NCBI GenBank assembly: GCA_945829425.1
Contig: CALZUQ010000025.1
Coordinates: forward strand, 1-36,988
Direction: 5' to 3'
Length of the DNA: 36,988 nucleotides
Origin: an uncultured bacterium
Lineage (GTDB): Bacteria; Bacteroidota; Bacteroidia; Bacteroidales; Bacteroidaceae
Numbering within the stretch: position 1 is the first letter of the stretch; the number at the start of each line of letters is the position of its first letter. The notes below the pieces were generated by a model that was not told where the DNA came from, did no database searches, and saw only the letters and a program-made list of their open reading frames with translations. Positions 21,729 through 31,251 of the stretch are shown in pieces. Position numbers and translations under genes: made by a program.

Positions 21729-21799
21729 AAAAAAACTCCGTGTCTTCCGTGTGTACCGTGGAAACAGATTGATCCACGGAAGACACAGAAGACACGGAG
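21729..21799 (-). terminator. Long hairpin terminator for the DUF1593 gene
   Basis: On the minus strand, CTCCGTGTCTTC ... CCACGG pairs with CCGTGG ... GAAGACACGGAG (limits 21736-21799, stem interrupted by a small mismatch, 12-nt loop), followed by TTTTTTTATG (21735 down). It lies 16 nt after the gene's stop. TCCGTGTCTTCCGTGT hairpins recur in Bacteroidales genomes as I remember them. Confidence 0.85.
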
Positions 21800-21814
21800 C
21801 TGACGAAATAAAGG

Positions 21815-23125
21815 TCATTCTTCAAGCCATGCGCATCTCATGCCCCAGTCTTCCATCACCGCCTTGCGGAACTTGAAGATTGTTGCCGCACCCTGATGGC
21901 CGTCATGGAAGAGAGCTGCGTCGGTCTTGTCCGACCACCACTGTCTGCCTACGGCATAGTCCGTCTCCTGCCGTTTGCCGGGGAAGGTGTTCTCTATGGT
22001 TATGAAGCCGTTCTGTACGGGGAAGCCCTCTATCTCCGACGTTATGGTGTATGGCTGCGTGCCGGTCTTGTATGTGCTGTATTTCACCACGTAGTTCCCG
22101 TCGCCGAGATAATACCCACGCCAGTTCTGTTTGGCGATATTCAGCGTTATGCACTCCTCGCCCACATTAAGGTTGTGGCATACAGGACCTTTTACATGCC
22201 ATTCTATTATGGAGTATATCGGTGCGGTGTCCTCGGCCGTCGTGGTATGGTGGAAGACACGCCGTGGGGTATAGGAGTATCTCTCGAAGCTGCCGCCCCA
22301 CGACTCTTTCTCCGGATTGGCGGGGTCTCCGTCCATCATATACAGCAACGACGGTGTGTCGCCCAGTTTCGGCTTGCCCTGGAGGTAGTTGTAGAAGTCC
22401 GCACCGAGGTGTCCCCGTCCTTTTATGTAATAGTCATAGAACCCTCCGTTCCATTGGTCCGCCAGCTTATATTTCGCTATGAAACTGCGGTATGTGGAGT
22501 TGTTCTCGATCATCCAGATGTCGGGGAAGTTCTCAATGATATATACGTAGGGATTTATGCCCCATTTCTTGTTTGGTCCTCCAATCCAGTATATGCGTAT
22601 CTTGTTGGCAATCTCCGGAGCGTCGTGCAACGCCTGTGCCACATCGTCGAGGGTGCCCCAGACGAGGACATACAATGGTCGTGAGGACTCTTTCTGCGCA
22701 CAACGTACAATCCATTGCGACCCTTCCGTTGGCGTTGAGTATCCTGCGGCGGGTGCTGCGCCATGCCGTCCTTGTTTTGTTATGGAGCGCAGATATTCTG
22801 GTGAGGGATAATACGCCCTCGGCGACTTTGCCTCAGTGTTATGCTTCTTCAGCTTCGGCAGGTCTTGTTCGTAAAGGTCTATCATTCGCAGTATCTCGCT
22901 TTTGTTCCCTTCGCCGAAAGAGGGCGAGGATATCAGTCCTTCACATTCAAACTCATTAGAATATAACAGGTAGTGCATCATCGACTGGTTGTCGTCAGGG
23001 TCTGTGCCTCCAATGTCTGAGGTGATGAGAATACGTGGTCTCTCCGGCACGGGTTTTTGTGCCATGAGCGGAAATGCCGTCAACAGTGCTGCGGCGAGAA
23101 GAAGAAAGATAGGTTTGCTGTTCAT
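21815..23125 (-). CDS. Secreted DUF1593 protein (nucleoside-hydrolase-like fold)
   Basis: A 436-aa protein with a signal peptide (about 1-22, LLTAFPLMAQ). The nucleoside-hydrolase-like domain begins RPRILITSDIGGTDPDDNQS; the Asp cluster D37, D42, D44, D45 corresponds to the metal-binding loop of that fold. It continues with FECEGLISSPSFGEGNKSE, YVLVWGTLDDVAQALHD and IRIYWIGGPNKKWG. A C-terminal beta-rich part (about 300-436) follows. Relatives (Sde182 type) are linked to plant polysaccharide use, but the reaction is not firmly known. It has its own promoter and a long terminator, so it is a single-gene unit downstream of tamB. Confidence 0.9.
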   Translation of the reverse strand: MNSKPIFLLLAAALLTAFPLMAQKPVPERPRILITSDIGGTDPDDNQSMMHYLLYSNEFECEGLISSPSFGEGNKSEILRMIDLYEQDLPKLKKHNTEAKSPRAYYPSPEYLRSITKQGRHGAAPAAGYSTPTEGSQWIVRCAQKESSRPLYVLVWGTLDDVAQALHDAPEIANKIRIYWIGGPNKKWGINPYVYIIENFPDIWMIENNSTYRSFIAKYKLADQWNGGFYDYYIKGRGHLGADFYNYLQGKPKLGDTPSLLYMMDGDPANPEKESWGGSFERYSYTPRRVFHHTTTAEDTAPIYSIIEWHVKGPVCHNLNVGEECITLNIAKQNWRGYYLGDGNYVVKYSTYKTGTQPYTITSEIEGFPVQNGFITIENTFPGKRQETDYAVGRQWWSDKTDAALFHDGHQGAATIFKFRKAVMEDWGMRCAWLEE

Positions 23126-23166
23126 AGTGTAAAATTATGGTTATAGGTTGTGTATTGGCATGTTTG

Positions 23167-23196
23167 CAAAATTACTCTTTTCTCTTTGTTCACCAA
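23167..23196 (-). promoter_or_regulatory. Promoter of the DUF1593 gene
   Basis: On the minus strand, TTG (23196-23194), 19 nt, TAATTTTG (23174-23167). It lies between the end of tamB (23216) and the start codon, 41 nt upstream of it. Confidence 0.75.
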
Positions 23197-23215
23197 GCTT
23201 TGGAGCGGTATTATA

Positions 23216-26200
23216 TTATTCCTTTTTCTTTCTGAATATCCAGGGCAGGAAGTCCTTGAAGTCATGGCGGAAAATGATGCCTATGCCCTGAGTGTTGAGG
23301 TTTGACTTTATGAAATATCTGTCAGATGTCTGGTTGTACACCCTCACCTGTAGGTTTCCGTTCGGGAAGAGCAGATAGCGTACGTCGAAGTCGCCAATGA
23401 ACGATGTCGTGGCGTTGGCGTTGTCGCGATATCCGAACTGTCCGTTTATGAGCAGACGGTTGTTGAGCATACGTCCTGAAATTAGTCCCTCATACTCTGC
23501 GTTCATCATACCCTCATCGCCTGGAGAGATATTCGCTCCGAAGTTCCAGTTCTGGTTTTTCAACACCACGTCGGATATGACGTTGTTAAGCTGCTGCGAC
23601 AGTGTTCCGGAGAGGAACGACTGCATGGCGAGCGATGCTTGTGACTGTTCTGTCTGTACGTTGCTCTCCCCGGCATAGAATCGACCTACGGAAAGCAGGT
23701 ACACCACCTGCTGCATACGTCGTTGCTCTGTGTCCATAGCCGCCGTAATCATCTTCTGCACTTCGGCGCTTGCTTGTGGAATGTTAAGGTCGAAGTCCAC
23801 CTTCGGCTGTTCTGCCGTTCCCGTAATGTTCATGATGCAGTTCACCTTAACGTTGTTGTTTTTGAACGAATTGCCAATGTTCAGGTCAGCGAGAGGGACA
23901 GACGGCAGCTCATACTGCGCCTGTAGGTTTATGGAAGCTTCGAAGGGGTTTCCGCCGAACACCAGTGTCCCGCCGTTCAGGAAGCGGAAGCTTTTCTTTA
24001 TAACCTTCTGCATGGTCATCTTATACTCACCGTACACTACGTTATAGTTTCCGAAGATCTGCATTCCACCTTTATTATAATATGTCGCACGCAGTGTCCC
24101 GTTGCCGTTCAGCGTAATGACGTCGCCCGTCTTCTCGTCCATGAGGAGGCGCAGTGTGCTTTCCGGTGTGGCGTGTATCAGGAAGTTCAGCCGTATATTG
24201 GTGTTGAAGTCGCTGAGATATCCTGCCTCAACGTTTCCCCCTTCCGCCTTGTCGCTCTCCGTCTTCCTCCATGTTATGAACTCCTGGTTCTGTATGGCGT
24301 CCTGCGAAGCCACGTTATATGCTATCTCCGACCCTTTCTCCGGGTAAGCGTTTATGTCGAAGGTCACTTCTCCTGGCCTTCCCTTTATCTTACATTCTCC
24401 AGAACCCACGACATGTCCACAGAATGTCGAGCCGTTGAACTGCTGGAAGTCGAAGCACAGCAGATGTTCTGCGTCAACGTCGATGTCGAACGTCATCCTC
24501 GACAGGTGGTCGTGGTGCAGCCCTCCGTTTACCGTTCCCCTGTTTCCGTTGTCGTCGTATATGTGGCAGTCTTTGAAGAGGATATCATTTATTACGAGAT
24601 TTACGGTGTCTGAGCGCAGCGTATAATATGTGTTCAGCGGAGCCACATGCACCTTTCCGTCAGCCACGAGCCGTCCTGTCAGATTTATGTCGCTGAGGTC
24701 TCCCCAGAGCCTTACCCTTCCGTTTGCCCAGACCTTCACCTCGTCGAGGAAGCTGCTGCAGAAAGACTGCATAAACTCCGCCCTTGTATTCTCAGCCTTT
24801 ATGTCGAGGTCGATGTAATTGTTCTTTATAGAGATATACCCTTTTATGTCCGTCCTTCCGTCACGTGAGATGTCAGAGTGAGTCCTCTTTGGCGTTCCTT
24901 CTGCAGCGTAGAAGCCTTCCGTCACCACGTCGTCGTCGTTGCACCGTCCGTCAATGTTTATCTGCCCCTTGTCGTTGTCCCATGTCGCATGAACCGTCAG
25001 CACCCCCATGCGACCCTCCTCAAACAGGAACCGCCTAACGTCGAGGTCGGCGTACGCCTCCATGCTGTGCGTAATGTCCTTTACGACAGCCTTACCCGTA
25101 GCGAGTCCTGCAAACTCTACAGAATGGAAGTTCACCATATTCATGATATACGCCACGTCGACATCCTCCAGAGCCACCACGAGCGAGTCAGAAGCCTTCT
25201 GCGTCGCTGCGCCGTCGATGATGATATGCTGTGCGTCGTGTTGCAGCATGAAGCCCCTTACAGCCAGTCCCTTCTTGGAATATGTTATCTCCGATGGGTG
25301 GAGATGCCACAGCGAGTCGCCCATGGTGACCTCCGAGGGCATTATGCTGATATGCGCCACGTCATTGCCCTCCGCATTCGTATAGAACGAGCTTATGGCG
25401 TTCAGTGCGCCCGAGAACTTCCCTTTCTCCTTTTCCGCCCATGTAATACCTGTTGACAACCTGTTTCCTGCCGCCTTGCCTTTCAGCGACATGCACAGTG
25501 AGCCGCCGTTGTCGTCGTTGCGTGTCGCTGCTATGTCAATGTTCAGCGTGTCCCGTAGGGAGAAAATTCTTATGGCATTATCCTTCAGCGAGGTGTTGCC
25601 CAGCGTCAGCGAGTCGTTGGCAATCGTTATGTCCGCCAAGCGCATGTCGTCATCGAGGAATGCATCGACAGAAATCGGTGCCTTCGCCTTTATCCCCGTC
25701 TTAAGGAGTCGTGAGATCATCTCCGTGCTTCTCACCGTTCCCCTCACCGCAATCCTGTTGTGTGCGTCCTGCTGGAACGCCAACCCCGGAATGGTAGGAA
25801 GCCTCTGTGCCAAGAGGTTCGTCAAGGATTTTCCCAATGTGGCGAGGTTGAACCGTCCCTCTGCCGTGATGTCGGCAAAGTCCGACGACAGTGACATGAT
25901 GCGCTCCGAGCCCTTGCTCTCAGCCGTTACTGTCATGTGGTCGCACAACGTGATGTCCGTAGAGTCCGTCATGCTGAAATGACGTATGTCGGCACGGCAT
26001 GCAGCGAGAATATCCTCAGTATTCCCACATTCCGCACGCAATATGCCGCAGAACACAGCACCAGGGTATCTGTCAGTGATGTTCGCAGCCTCCGGGTTCA
26101 GCCTGTTCACCACCGCTTCCACTACGGCGTTTGTTACGGCCTTTGTCCCTCCGTTGATTTTCTGCAAGACGTTGTCGGCACTTGCCGCCACCGTGATGTC

Positions 26201-27730
26201 CGCATTTATATCCTGTATAGTCACCTCAGCCTCCGCTGTCTCGTTTCCGAGCTGTGCTTCCGCCCTTATGTTTCGGTAAGGATAATCGTTCATCGTGAGC
26301 AGCGGAGCTTCTATTACAGCGTCTATGCTCTCCGCTTCCCCTGTCGCCTCATTCATTTCCGCCGTGACGTTCACCGCCATTTCACAGTCACCTATCTTTC
26401 CCCCTTCCACCACCGTGGCGAGTTTCAGCGTTGTCGTTTTCAGTTCCGCTTTCAGCGTCTTCCCCCTGTATTCCAAAATATGTGAGCACGACCCTGCTGC
26501 AGTGTTCAGCATACCGTCGAGCGATATTGTCCCATTCACGCTTCGTGCTTCAGCCTTGTATGATAAGTCGCCTATTGCCAGCCAGTTGATACCCTCTGTC
26601 TTCAGTGCTGCTCCAATCTTCTCCAAAACAGCGGCCTTGACGTTCAGCTCAGTGACCGAAGCGTTCCATTCCGCTTTCTGCGGGTTCTTGAGAAGTTCAT
26701 GGATAGGGTGGGGTGACGACGCATGAGCCGATAAGACGAAGTCTCGCAATGGTGATCGCAGTGCCAGTTCTTCACACCTTGTCCCCCTGCTGTCGCTCTT
26801 CAGCGTAGCGTCAAAGAATATACTCTTGTCTATGCGTCCCATCTGAGGCACGAAGGCTGCCATGTCTCTGCTTCCTATGTACGAATGGTGGCTGGAGAAA
26901 TACGCCGACGTTATTTCCTTCCCCCTCATCGTTATGTCAGCGTCCAAGCTTATGTCGCTGTTCTCCGTCCTGAGGCTGAAATCCTTTACGACAGTATGGC
27001 TGTCAGCATTCGTGACGCTCATCGACAGATGCTGCAGCTCAAGGGCAGAGTTCTCTTCTTTGAACGACAGTTTCTTCAGCCTCACCGCGGTGCTGTCTCC
27101 CGTTATGGCGTCAATCATGACATGCCCGCTGATGTTCTTCAGCGTCAGATGGTTAATATCGAGCATTCCACGCTTTGGCGCAATGCTGTGGACATCATAT
27201 CTCACAGAAGAGTTGCGCACTACGAGCGACGCTATCCTCAGGTTCACGCCCCCTGTCTGCACGGTATCTTTCGAGGCGAGGGAGTCGATCAGGAACTGGC
27301 AGTTCAGCTTGCTCTCCGTGGTGTTGCGACAGAGCGTGGCGTTCATGCCGAATATTTGTGCCGACGTTATGTCTATACGTCCTCGCAGCAGTTCCAAAAC
27401 GTCAATCTTCGCCGAGAGCCTGTGGCATGTCACCATCTCCTTCCCCCTCTGGTCGTAAAGCATGACCTCGTCGACCGTTATGCGGTTCAGAAGTCCCAGC
27501 GATACTGTTCCAATGTCCACCTTTGTCCCGAGCTTCTCCTGCACTGCGTTTTCTATGGCACGCACAAAAGAATGTTGCACCACCGGGATATGAAGTGATA
27601 CAACAGCTACCGTGTACAGTCCTGCCAAGACCCACAGTAAGACGGCTATTATGTGCTTTATTTGCTTGATAAATGTTATTTTTGTTGCAAAATTACGAAA
27701 AAAAATAGCGAAAGAGAAATCTTTATTCAA
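23216..27730 (-). CDS. tamB: Translocation and assembly module protein TamB (AsmA-like, DUF490)
   Basis: A giant envelope-spanning protein, about 1,480-1,504 residues, with one N-terminal membrane anchor (IIAVLLWVLAGLYTVAVVSL). A long repetitive beta-strand groove follows (AsmA/VPS13-like, alternating hydrophobic strands throughout). The conserved DUF490 domain is at the C-terminal end (about 1050-1504), including GNYNVVYGEYKMTMQKVIKK, GTLVFGGNPFEASINLQAQY, MQSFLSGTLSQQLNNVISD and RYFIKSNLNTQGIGIIFRHD. TamB-type proteins carry lipids to, or help assemble proteins in, the outer membrane. The 5' end is uncertain: the longest frame starts at TTG 27730, but a consensus promoter lies inside it (27688-27695), and no ATG/GTG/TTG follows before the membrane helix. 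Divergent from nqrA. Confidence 0.93.
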   Translation of the reverse strand: MNKDFSFAIFFRNFATKITFIKQIKHIIAVLLWVLAGLYTVAVVSLHIPVVQHSFVRAIENAVQEKLGTKVDIGTVSLGLLNRITVDEVMLYDQRGKEMVTCHRLSAKIDVLELLRGRIDITSAQIFGMNATLCRNTTESKLNCQFLIDSLASKDTVQTGGVNLRIASLVVRNSSVRYDVHSIAPKRGMLDINHLTLKNISGHVMIDAITGDSTAVRLKKLSFKEENSALELQHLSMSVTNADSHTVVKDFSLRTENSDISLDADITMRGKEITSAYFSSHHSYIGSRDMAAFVPQMGRIDKSIFFDATLKSDSRGTRCEELALRSPLRDFVLSAHASSPHPIHELLKNPQKAEWNASVTELNVKAAVLEKIGAALKTEGINWLAIGDLSYKAEARSVNGTISLDGMLNTAAGSCSHILEYRGKTLKAELKTTTLKLATVVEGGKIGDCEMAVNVTAEMNEATGEAESIDAVIEAPLLTMNDYPYRNIRAEAQLGNETAEAEVTIQDINADITVAASADNVLQKINGGTKAVTNAVVEAVVNRLNPEAANITDRYPGAVFCGILRAECGNTEDILAACRADIRHFSMTDSTDITLCDHMTVTAESKGSERIMSLSSDFADITAEGRFNLATLGKSLTNLLAQRLPTIPGLAFQQDAHNRIAVRGTVRSTEMISRLLKTGIKAKAPISVDAFLDDDMRLADITIANDSLTLGNTSLKDNAIRIFSLRDTLNIDIAATRNDDNGGSLCMSLKGKAAGNRLSTGITWAEKEKGKFSGALNAISSFYTNAEGNDVAHISIMPSEVTMGDSLWHLHPSEITYSKKGLAVRGFMLQHDAQHIIIDGAATQKASDSLVVALEDVDVAYIMNMVNFHSVEFAGLATGKAVVKDITHSMEAYADLDVRRFLFEEGRMGVLTVHATWDNDKGQINIDGRCNDDDVVTEGFYAAEGTPKRTHSDISRDGRTDIKGYISIKNNYIDLDIKAENTRAEFMQSFCSSFLDEVKVWANGRVRLWGDLSDINLTGRLVADGKVHVAPLNTYYTLRSDTVNLVINDILFKDCHIYDDNGNRGTVNGGLHHDHLSRMTFDIDVDAEHLLCFDFQQFNGSTFCGHVVGSGECKIKGRPGEVTFDINAYPEKGSEIAYNVASQDAIQNQEFITWRKTESDKAEGGNVEAGYLSDFNTNIRLNFLIHATPESTLRLLMDEKTGDVITLNGNGTLRATYYNKGGMQIFGNYNVVYGEYKMTMQKVIKKSFRFLNGGTLVFGGNPFEASINLQAQYELPSVPLADLNIGNSFKNNNVKVNCIMNITGTAEQPKVDFDLNIPQASAEVQKMITAAMDTEQRRMQQVVYLLSVGRFYAGESNVQTEQSQASLAMQSFLSGTLSQQLNNVISDVVLKNQNWNFGANISPGDEGMMNAEYEGLISGRMLNNRLLINGQFGYRDNANATTSFIGDFDVRYLLFPNGNLQVRVYNQTSDRYFIKSNLNTQGIGIIFRHDFKDFLPWIFRKKKE
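27688..27719 (-). promoter_or_regulatory. Promoter-like element at the tamB 5' end
   Basis: On the minus strand, TTTC (about 27719-27716), 20 nt, TAATTTTG (27695-27688). It overlaps codons of the longest tamB frame. Confidence 0.5.
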
Positions 27731-27759
27731 TTATATTCTTTTATATTGGTTTTTTTTCA

Positions 27760-27767
27760 TAATTTTG
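27760..27767 (+). promoter_or_regulatory. -7 element for the nqr operon
   Basis: TAATTTTG, followed by a leader of about 200 nt. The -33 region is AT-rich without a clear TTTG. Confidence 0.5.
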
Positions 27768-27785
27768 CACACAATAGATTGGAAG

Positions 27786-27953
27786 AACGTTGCCTTACGG
27801 ATGAGGTTTCCGCAATTTTGCCGTTGTGGCAACGTTGAATATGGTATTACAAGGTGCGGCGAATGTCCCGTCCCCGCATGACGTAAGGGCATGTGAGACA
27901 TTTCAAACACCATAAGAACACGTGTTTTGGTGGGTTTTCTGCATGAATCCACC
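27786..27953 (+). promoter_or_regulatory. Structured leader upstream of nqrA
   Basis: AACGTTGCC (27786-27794) pairs with GGCAACGTT (27828-27836), and GGTGGGTT (27929-27936) pairs with AATCCACC (27946-27953, one G-T), the latter ending 25 nt before the start codon. There is no U-tract. I see no leader peptide with biased codons. Confidence 0.35.
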
Positions 27954-27978
27954 GTAATTTGTAAAATTTTCACTACAG

Positions 27979-29325
27979 ATGGTTAACATTATCAAGTTAC
28001 GTAAGGGCCTTGACATAAAACTCAAGGGCACAGCACAACTGAAAGACGTTACCGCCGCAGGGGGGAGCATATACGCTATGTGTCCCTCAGATTATCATGG
28101 CGTGACGCCAAAGGTTGTGGTGAAGGAAGGTGACAGAGTATTGGCGGGCGACCCGCTCTTTGTCAACAAGCGTTATCCTTCGGTTGCTTTCCCTTCTCCG
28201 GTCAGCGGAAAGGTCGTTGCCGTAGAACGTGGCGAGCGCCGTAAGGTGTTGGCAGTAAAGGTTGAGGCAGAGAAAGAGAATGCCTTCCGCGACTTCGGAC
28301 GGCGTGAGCCAGCCACGATGACAGGCGATGAGGTGCGTCAGGCACTCCTCGATGCCGGTATCTTCGGTTTCATAAACCAGTTGCCGTATGCCGTGTCAAC
28401 GACTCCCGACACCACTCCTCGTGCGGTCTTTATCTCCGCTTTCCGCGATATGCCCCTCTCGGGCAATGTCCTTTACGAGCTTCAAGGCAATGAAGAAGCT
28501 TTTCAGGAAGGCATTACGGCACTCTCGCGCATTGCCAAGGTCTATGTCGGCATCAACGCCGAAGAAGAAGCATCGCTCGGCGGTTTGTGTAATGCTGAGG
28601 TCACGCTGTTCAAAGGCAAGTGTCCTGCCGGAAATGTCGGTGTCCAGATAAACAATATCGCCCCGGTGAACAAGAACGAGGTGGTATGGACAGTAAGCCC
28701 TGCCGTGGTAATGTTCATCGGACGACTCTTCCTCACCGGAAAGGTTGACCTCCGCCACCGTGTCGCACTGGCAGGTTCAGAGGTTGTCAACCCAGCATAC
28801 AGCGAAATAGTTGTAGGCCAACAGGTTGACACGGTGATAAACGGAAGGATAAAGAACTCAGGAGTGCGTATCATAAAAGGTAATCCTCTCACGGGAGAGA
28901 AGGTAGAGGGCGAGAGCTACATCGGGCCTCAGGTCAGTGAGATCAGCGTCATACCCGAAGGCGACCATGCCGACGAGATGCTTGGCTGGATCATGCCACG
29001 TTTCAGCCAGTTCTCCGCCAGCCGCACATACTTCTCCTGGCTTCTGCCGAGGAAGAAGGAATATGTCTGCGACGCACGTATCAAGGGTGGTGAGCGCCAC
29101 ATGATTATGTCGGGAGAATACGACAAGGTGCTTCCTATGGACATTTACGGCGAGTACCTGATCAAAGCCATCATCACCGAGGACATAGACAAACAGGAGG
29201 CTCTGGGCATCTACGAGGTAAGTCCCGAGGACTTCGCCGTGGCGGAGTTTGTATGCTCTTCGAAGCTCCCTTTACAGAAGATTGTCCGCGAGGGTCTTGA
29301 CATCCTCCGCAAGGAGAATGAATAG
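27979..29325 (+). CDS. nqrA: Na+-translocating NADH:quinone reductase subunit A
   Basis: A 448-aa NqrA, the cytoplasmic subunit of Na+-NQR, which oxidises NADH, reduces quinone and pumps Na+. It shows the typical start (IIKLRKGLDIKLKGTAQ), the biotin/lipoyl-like fold (PKVVVKEGDRVLAGDPLFVN, VAFPSPVSGKVVAVERGERR) and C-terminal blocks such as LRKENE. First gene of a complete nqrABCDEF operon and divergent from tamB; 91 nt separate it from nqrB, with no terminator. Confidence 0.98.
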   Translation: MVNIIKLRKGLDIKLKGTAQLKDVTAAGGSIYAMCPSDYHGVTPKVVVKEGDRVLAGDPLFVNKRYPSVAFPSPVSGKVVAVERGERRKVLAVKVEAEKENAFRDFGRREPATMTGDEVRQALLDAGIFGFINQLPYAVSTTPDTTPRAVFISAFRDMPLSGNVLYELQGNEEAFQEGITALSRIAKVYVGINAEEEASLGGLCNAEVTLFKGKCPAGNVGVQINNIAPVNKNEVVWTVSPAVVMFIGRLFLTGKVDLRHRVALAGSEVVNPAYSEIVVGQQVDTVINGRIKNSGVRIIKGNPLTGEKVEGESYIGPQVSEISVIPEGDHADEMLGWIMPRFSQFSASRTYFSWLLPRKKEYVCDARIKGGERHMIMSGEYDKVLPMDIYGEYLIKAIITEDIDKQEALGIYEVSPEDFAVAEFVCSSKLPLQKIVREGLDILRKENE

Positions 29326-29416
29326 TGCCGCAGCACTTCTCCACAACGTACAAATGATTTCCGGTGGCTGTGGCACGGCATCGCCCCCACGCCGCCTACC
29401 GCAAAACAAAGGATAA

Positions 29417-30571
29417 ATGAAAACTTTAAGAAAATATCTTGACCAGATAAAGCCAAACTTCCAGCCGGGAGGAAAGTTCCAGGCGTTTGGCAGCGTCTTC
29501 GAAGGCTTCGAGAGTTTCCTCTTCGTGCCCAACGAGACTTCTAAGAGCGGAGCGCACATTCACGACGCCATTGACTCGAAACGTGTCATAAGCTTCGTAA
29601 TTATCGCTCTCATGCCGGCACTTTTCTTCGGCATGTATAATATAGGTTATCAGAACGCCTTCTATGCCCACGCCTTGGAGACGACGTCCGGCGTAGAGAT
29701 GTTCGTATACGGATTCCTGCAGATGCTTCCGAAGATACTCGTAAGCTACATCGTAGGTCTCGCCATAGAGTTCGCATGGGCTCAGTGGAAACATCACGAC
29801 ATACATGAAGGCTATCTCGCTACGGGCATCCTCATACCTATGGTACTCCCTGTCAACTGCCCGCTGTGGTGTCTCGCCATTGCCTGCGCCTTCAGCGTCA
29901 TCTTCTGCAAGGAGATTTTCGGCGGCACGGGAATGAATTTCGTCAATCCTGCCCTCGCTGCTCGTGCCTTCCTCTTCTTCTCATACCCTACCGTAATGTC
30001 GGGCGAGAACTGTTGGGTGGCAAAAGACACGATCTTCGGGCTCGGACATACCATTGCCGACACCACGACGGCAGCGACGCCACTCGGCGTATTGTCGCAG
30101 AACCCTGAGGCTCAGATAGACACATTCAACGCCTTCATAGGACTCATACCCGGTTCTATGGGCGAGACAAGTACTGTGGCGATAGCTCTTGGAGCCCTGC
30201 TGCTGCTCTTCACCGGTGTTGCCTCCTGGCGCATCATCCTTTCCGTCTTCCTTGGCGGAGGTCTCACGGCAGCGCTGTTCCACCACCTCGGAATGTCGCC
30301 CCTTACGGCGTGCCAGCAGTTCGTTCTCGGCGGTTTCGCCTTCGGTGCGGTGTTCATGGCTACCGACCCTGTCACAGCCGCACGCACAGAGGCAGGAAAA
30401 TGGATATACGGTTTCCTCATCGGCGTAATAACCGTAATGGTGAGAGTCATGAACCCAGGTTATCCTGAGGGTATGATGCTCGCCATACTCCTTATGAACG
30501 GCTGTGCGCCTCTCATCGACTGGTGTGTCGTCCAGAGGAATATCTCACGTCGCTTAAAACGTATAAAATAA
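29417..30571 (+). CDS. nqrB: Na+-NQR subunit B
   Basis: A 384-aa integral membrane subunit with about ten membrane helices. It carries a covalently bound FMN: the attachment motif D215-TTTAA-T221 (ADTTTAATPLGVL) places the phosphoester threonine at 221. It also binds riboflavin and forms part of the Na+ channel and quinone site. Conserved stretches include KSGAHIHDAIDSKRVISF, GILIPMVLPVNCPLWCLAIA, FGGTGMNFVNPALAARAFLF and FMATDPVTAARTEAGKWIYG. nqrC follows after 15 nt. Confidence 0.98.
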   Translation: MKTLRKYLDQIKPNFQPGGKFQAFGSVFEGFESFLFVPNETSKSGAHIHDAIDSKRVISFVIIALMPALFFGMYNIGYQNAFYAHALETTSGVEMFVYGFLQMLPKILVSYIVGLAIEFAWAQWKHHDIHEGYLATGILIPMVLPVNCPLWCLAIACAFSVIFCKEIFGGTGMNFVNPALAARAFLFFSYPTVMSGENCWVAKDTIFGLGHTIADTTTAATPLGVLSQNPEAQIDTFNAFIGLIPGSMGETSTVAIALGALLLLFTGVASWRIILSVFLGGGLTAALFHHLGMSPLTACQQFVLGGFAFGAVFMATDPVTAARTEAGKWIYGFLIGVITVMVRVMNPGYPEGMMLAILLMNGCAPLIDWCVVQRNISRRLKRIK

Positions 30572-30586
30572 CGGGAGGACAGCATT

Positions 30587-31231
30587 ATGGCAAAGAAACT
30601 GAATACAAACAACAACGCATACATTATAATATATAGCATAGTGCTCGTAGTCATCGTGGCTTTCACCCTCGCTTTCGTCTATACCTCGCTGAAGGAGAAG
30701 CAGGAGGCCAACGTGGCACTCGACGTGAAGAAGCAGGTACTCGCCTCGCTCGACATACGTGAGTTTGCCGACGATGCCGACGCAGAGCGCAGATACAGCG
30801 AGACGGTTATCAGCACCGACACCCTCTCGTCGGAGGACAAAGCCATAGTATATACCTGTACGCTCAACGGCGAGACGAAATACGTGCTCTACGTACAGGG
30901 CATGGGGCTCTGGGGACCTATCTGGGGATATATCGCACTGAACAGCGACAAGCAGACCGTCTGCGGAGCATATTTCAACCACGCCAGCGAGACGGCAGGT
31001 CTCGGAGCAGAGATAAAAGACTCCAAGGCATGGCAAGACCAGTTCAAAGGCAAGACAGCCTTCGCCGACAACAAGGTCATGCTCTCCGTGAAGAAAGCTA
31101 CAGACATCAAGCCGGAAGAGCGGCAGTACACCGTAGATGCTGTCACCGGCTCTACGCTGACATGCAACGGCGTGAACAATATGTTCAAGGAGAGCATTGC
31201 GCTGTATGCTGATTTTCTTAACGATAAATAA
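30587..31231 (+). CDS. nqrC: Na+-NQR subunit C
   Basis: A 214-aa subunit with one N-terminal membrane helix (about 11-32) and an extracytoplasmic FMN-binding domain. The covalent FMN motif is D184-AVTGS-T190 (DAVTGSTLT), with Thr190 as the attachment site. GLWGPIWGYIAL and YFNHASETAGLGAEI are family signatures. The covalent flavin requires an ApbE flavin transferase, which is not in this window. nqrD follows after 20 nt, preceded by GAGGAGG. Confidence 0.97.
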   Translation: MAKKLNTNNNAYIIIYSIVLVVIVAFTLAFVYTSLKEKQEANVALDVKKQVLASLDIREFADDADAERRYSETVISTDTLSSEDKAIVYTCTLNGETKYVLYVQGMGLWGPIWGYIALNSDKQTVCGAYFNHASETAGLGAEIKDSKAWQDQFKGKTAFADNKVMLSVKKATDIKPEERQYTVDAVTGSTLTCNGVNNMFKESIALYADFLNDK

Positions 31232-31251
31232 ATTGAGGAGGAATAAAAACT

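Noticed and set aside
26885..27598. Long plus-strand frame of about 237 codons opposite tamB
   Set aside because: It is antisense to a well-supported TamB reading frame, has no promoter or recognisable domain, and its composition follows from the codon use of the minus strand.
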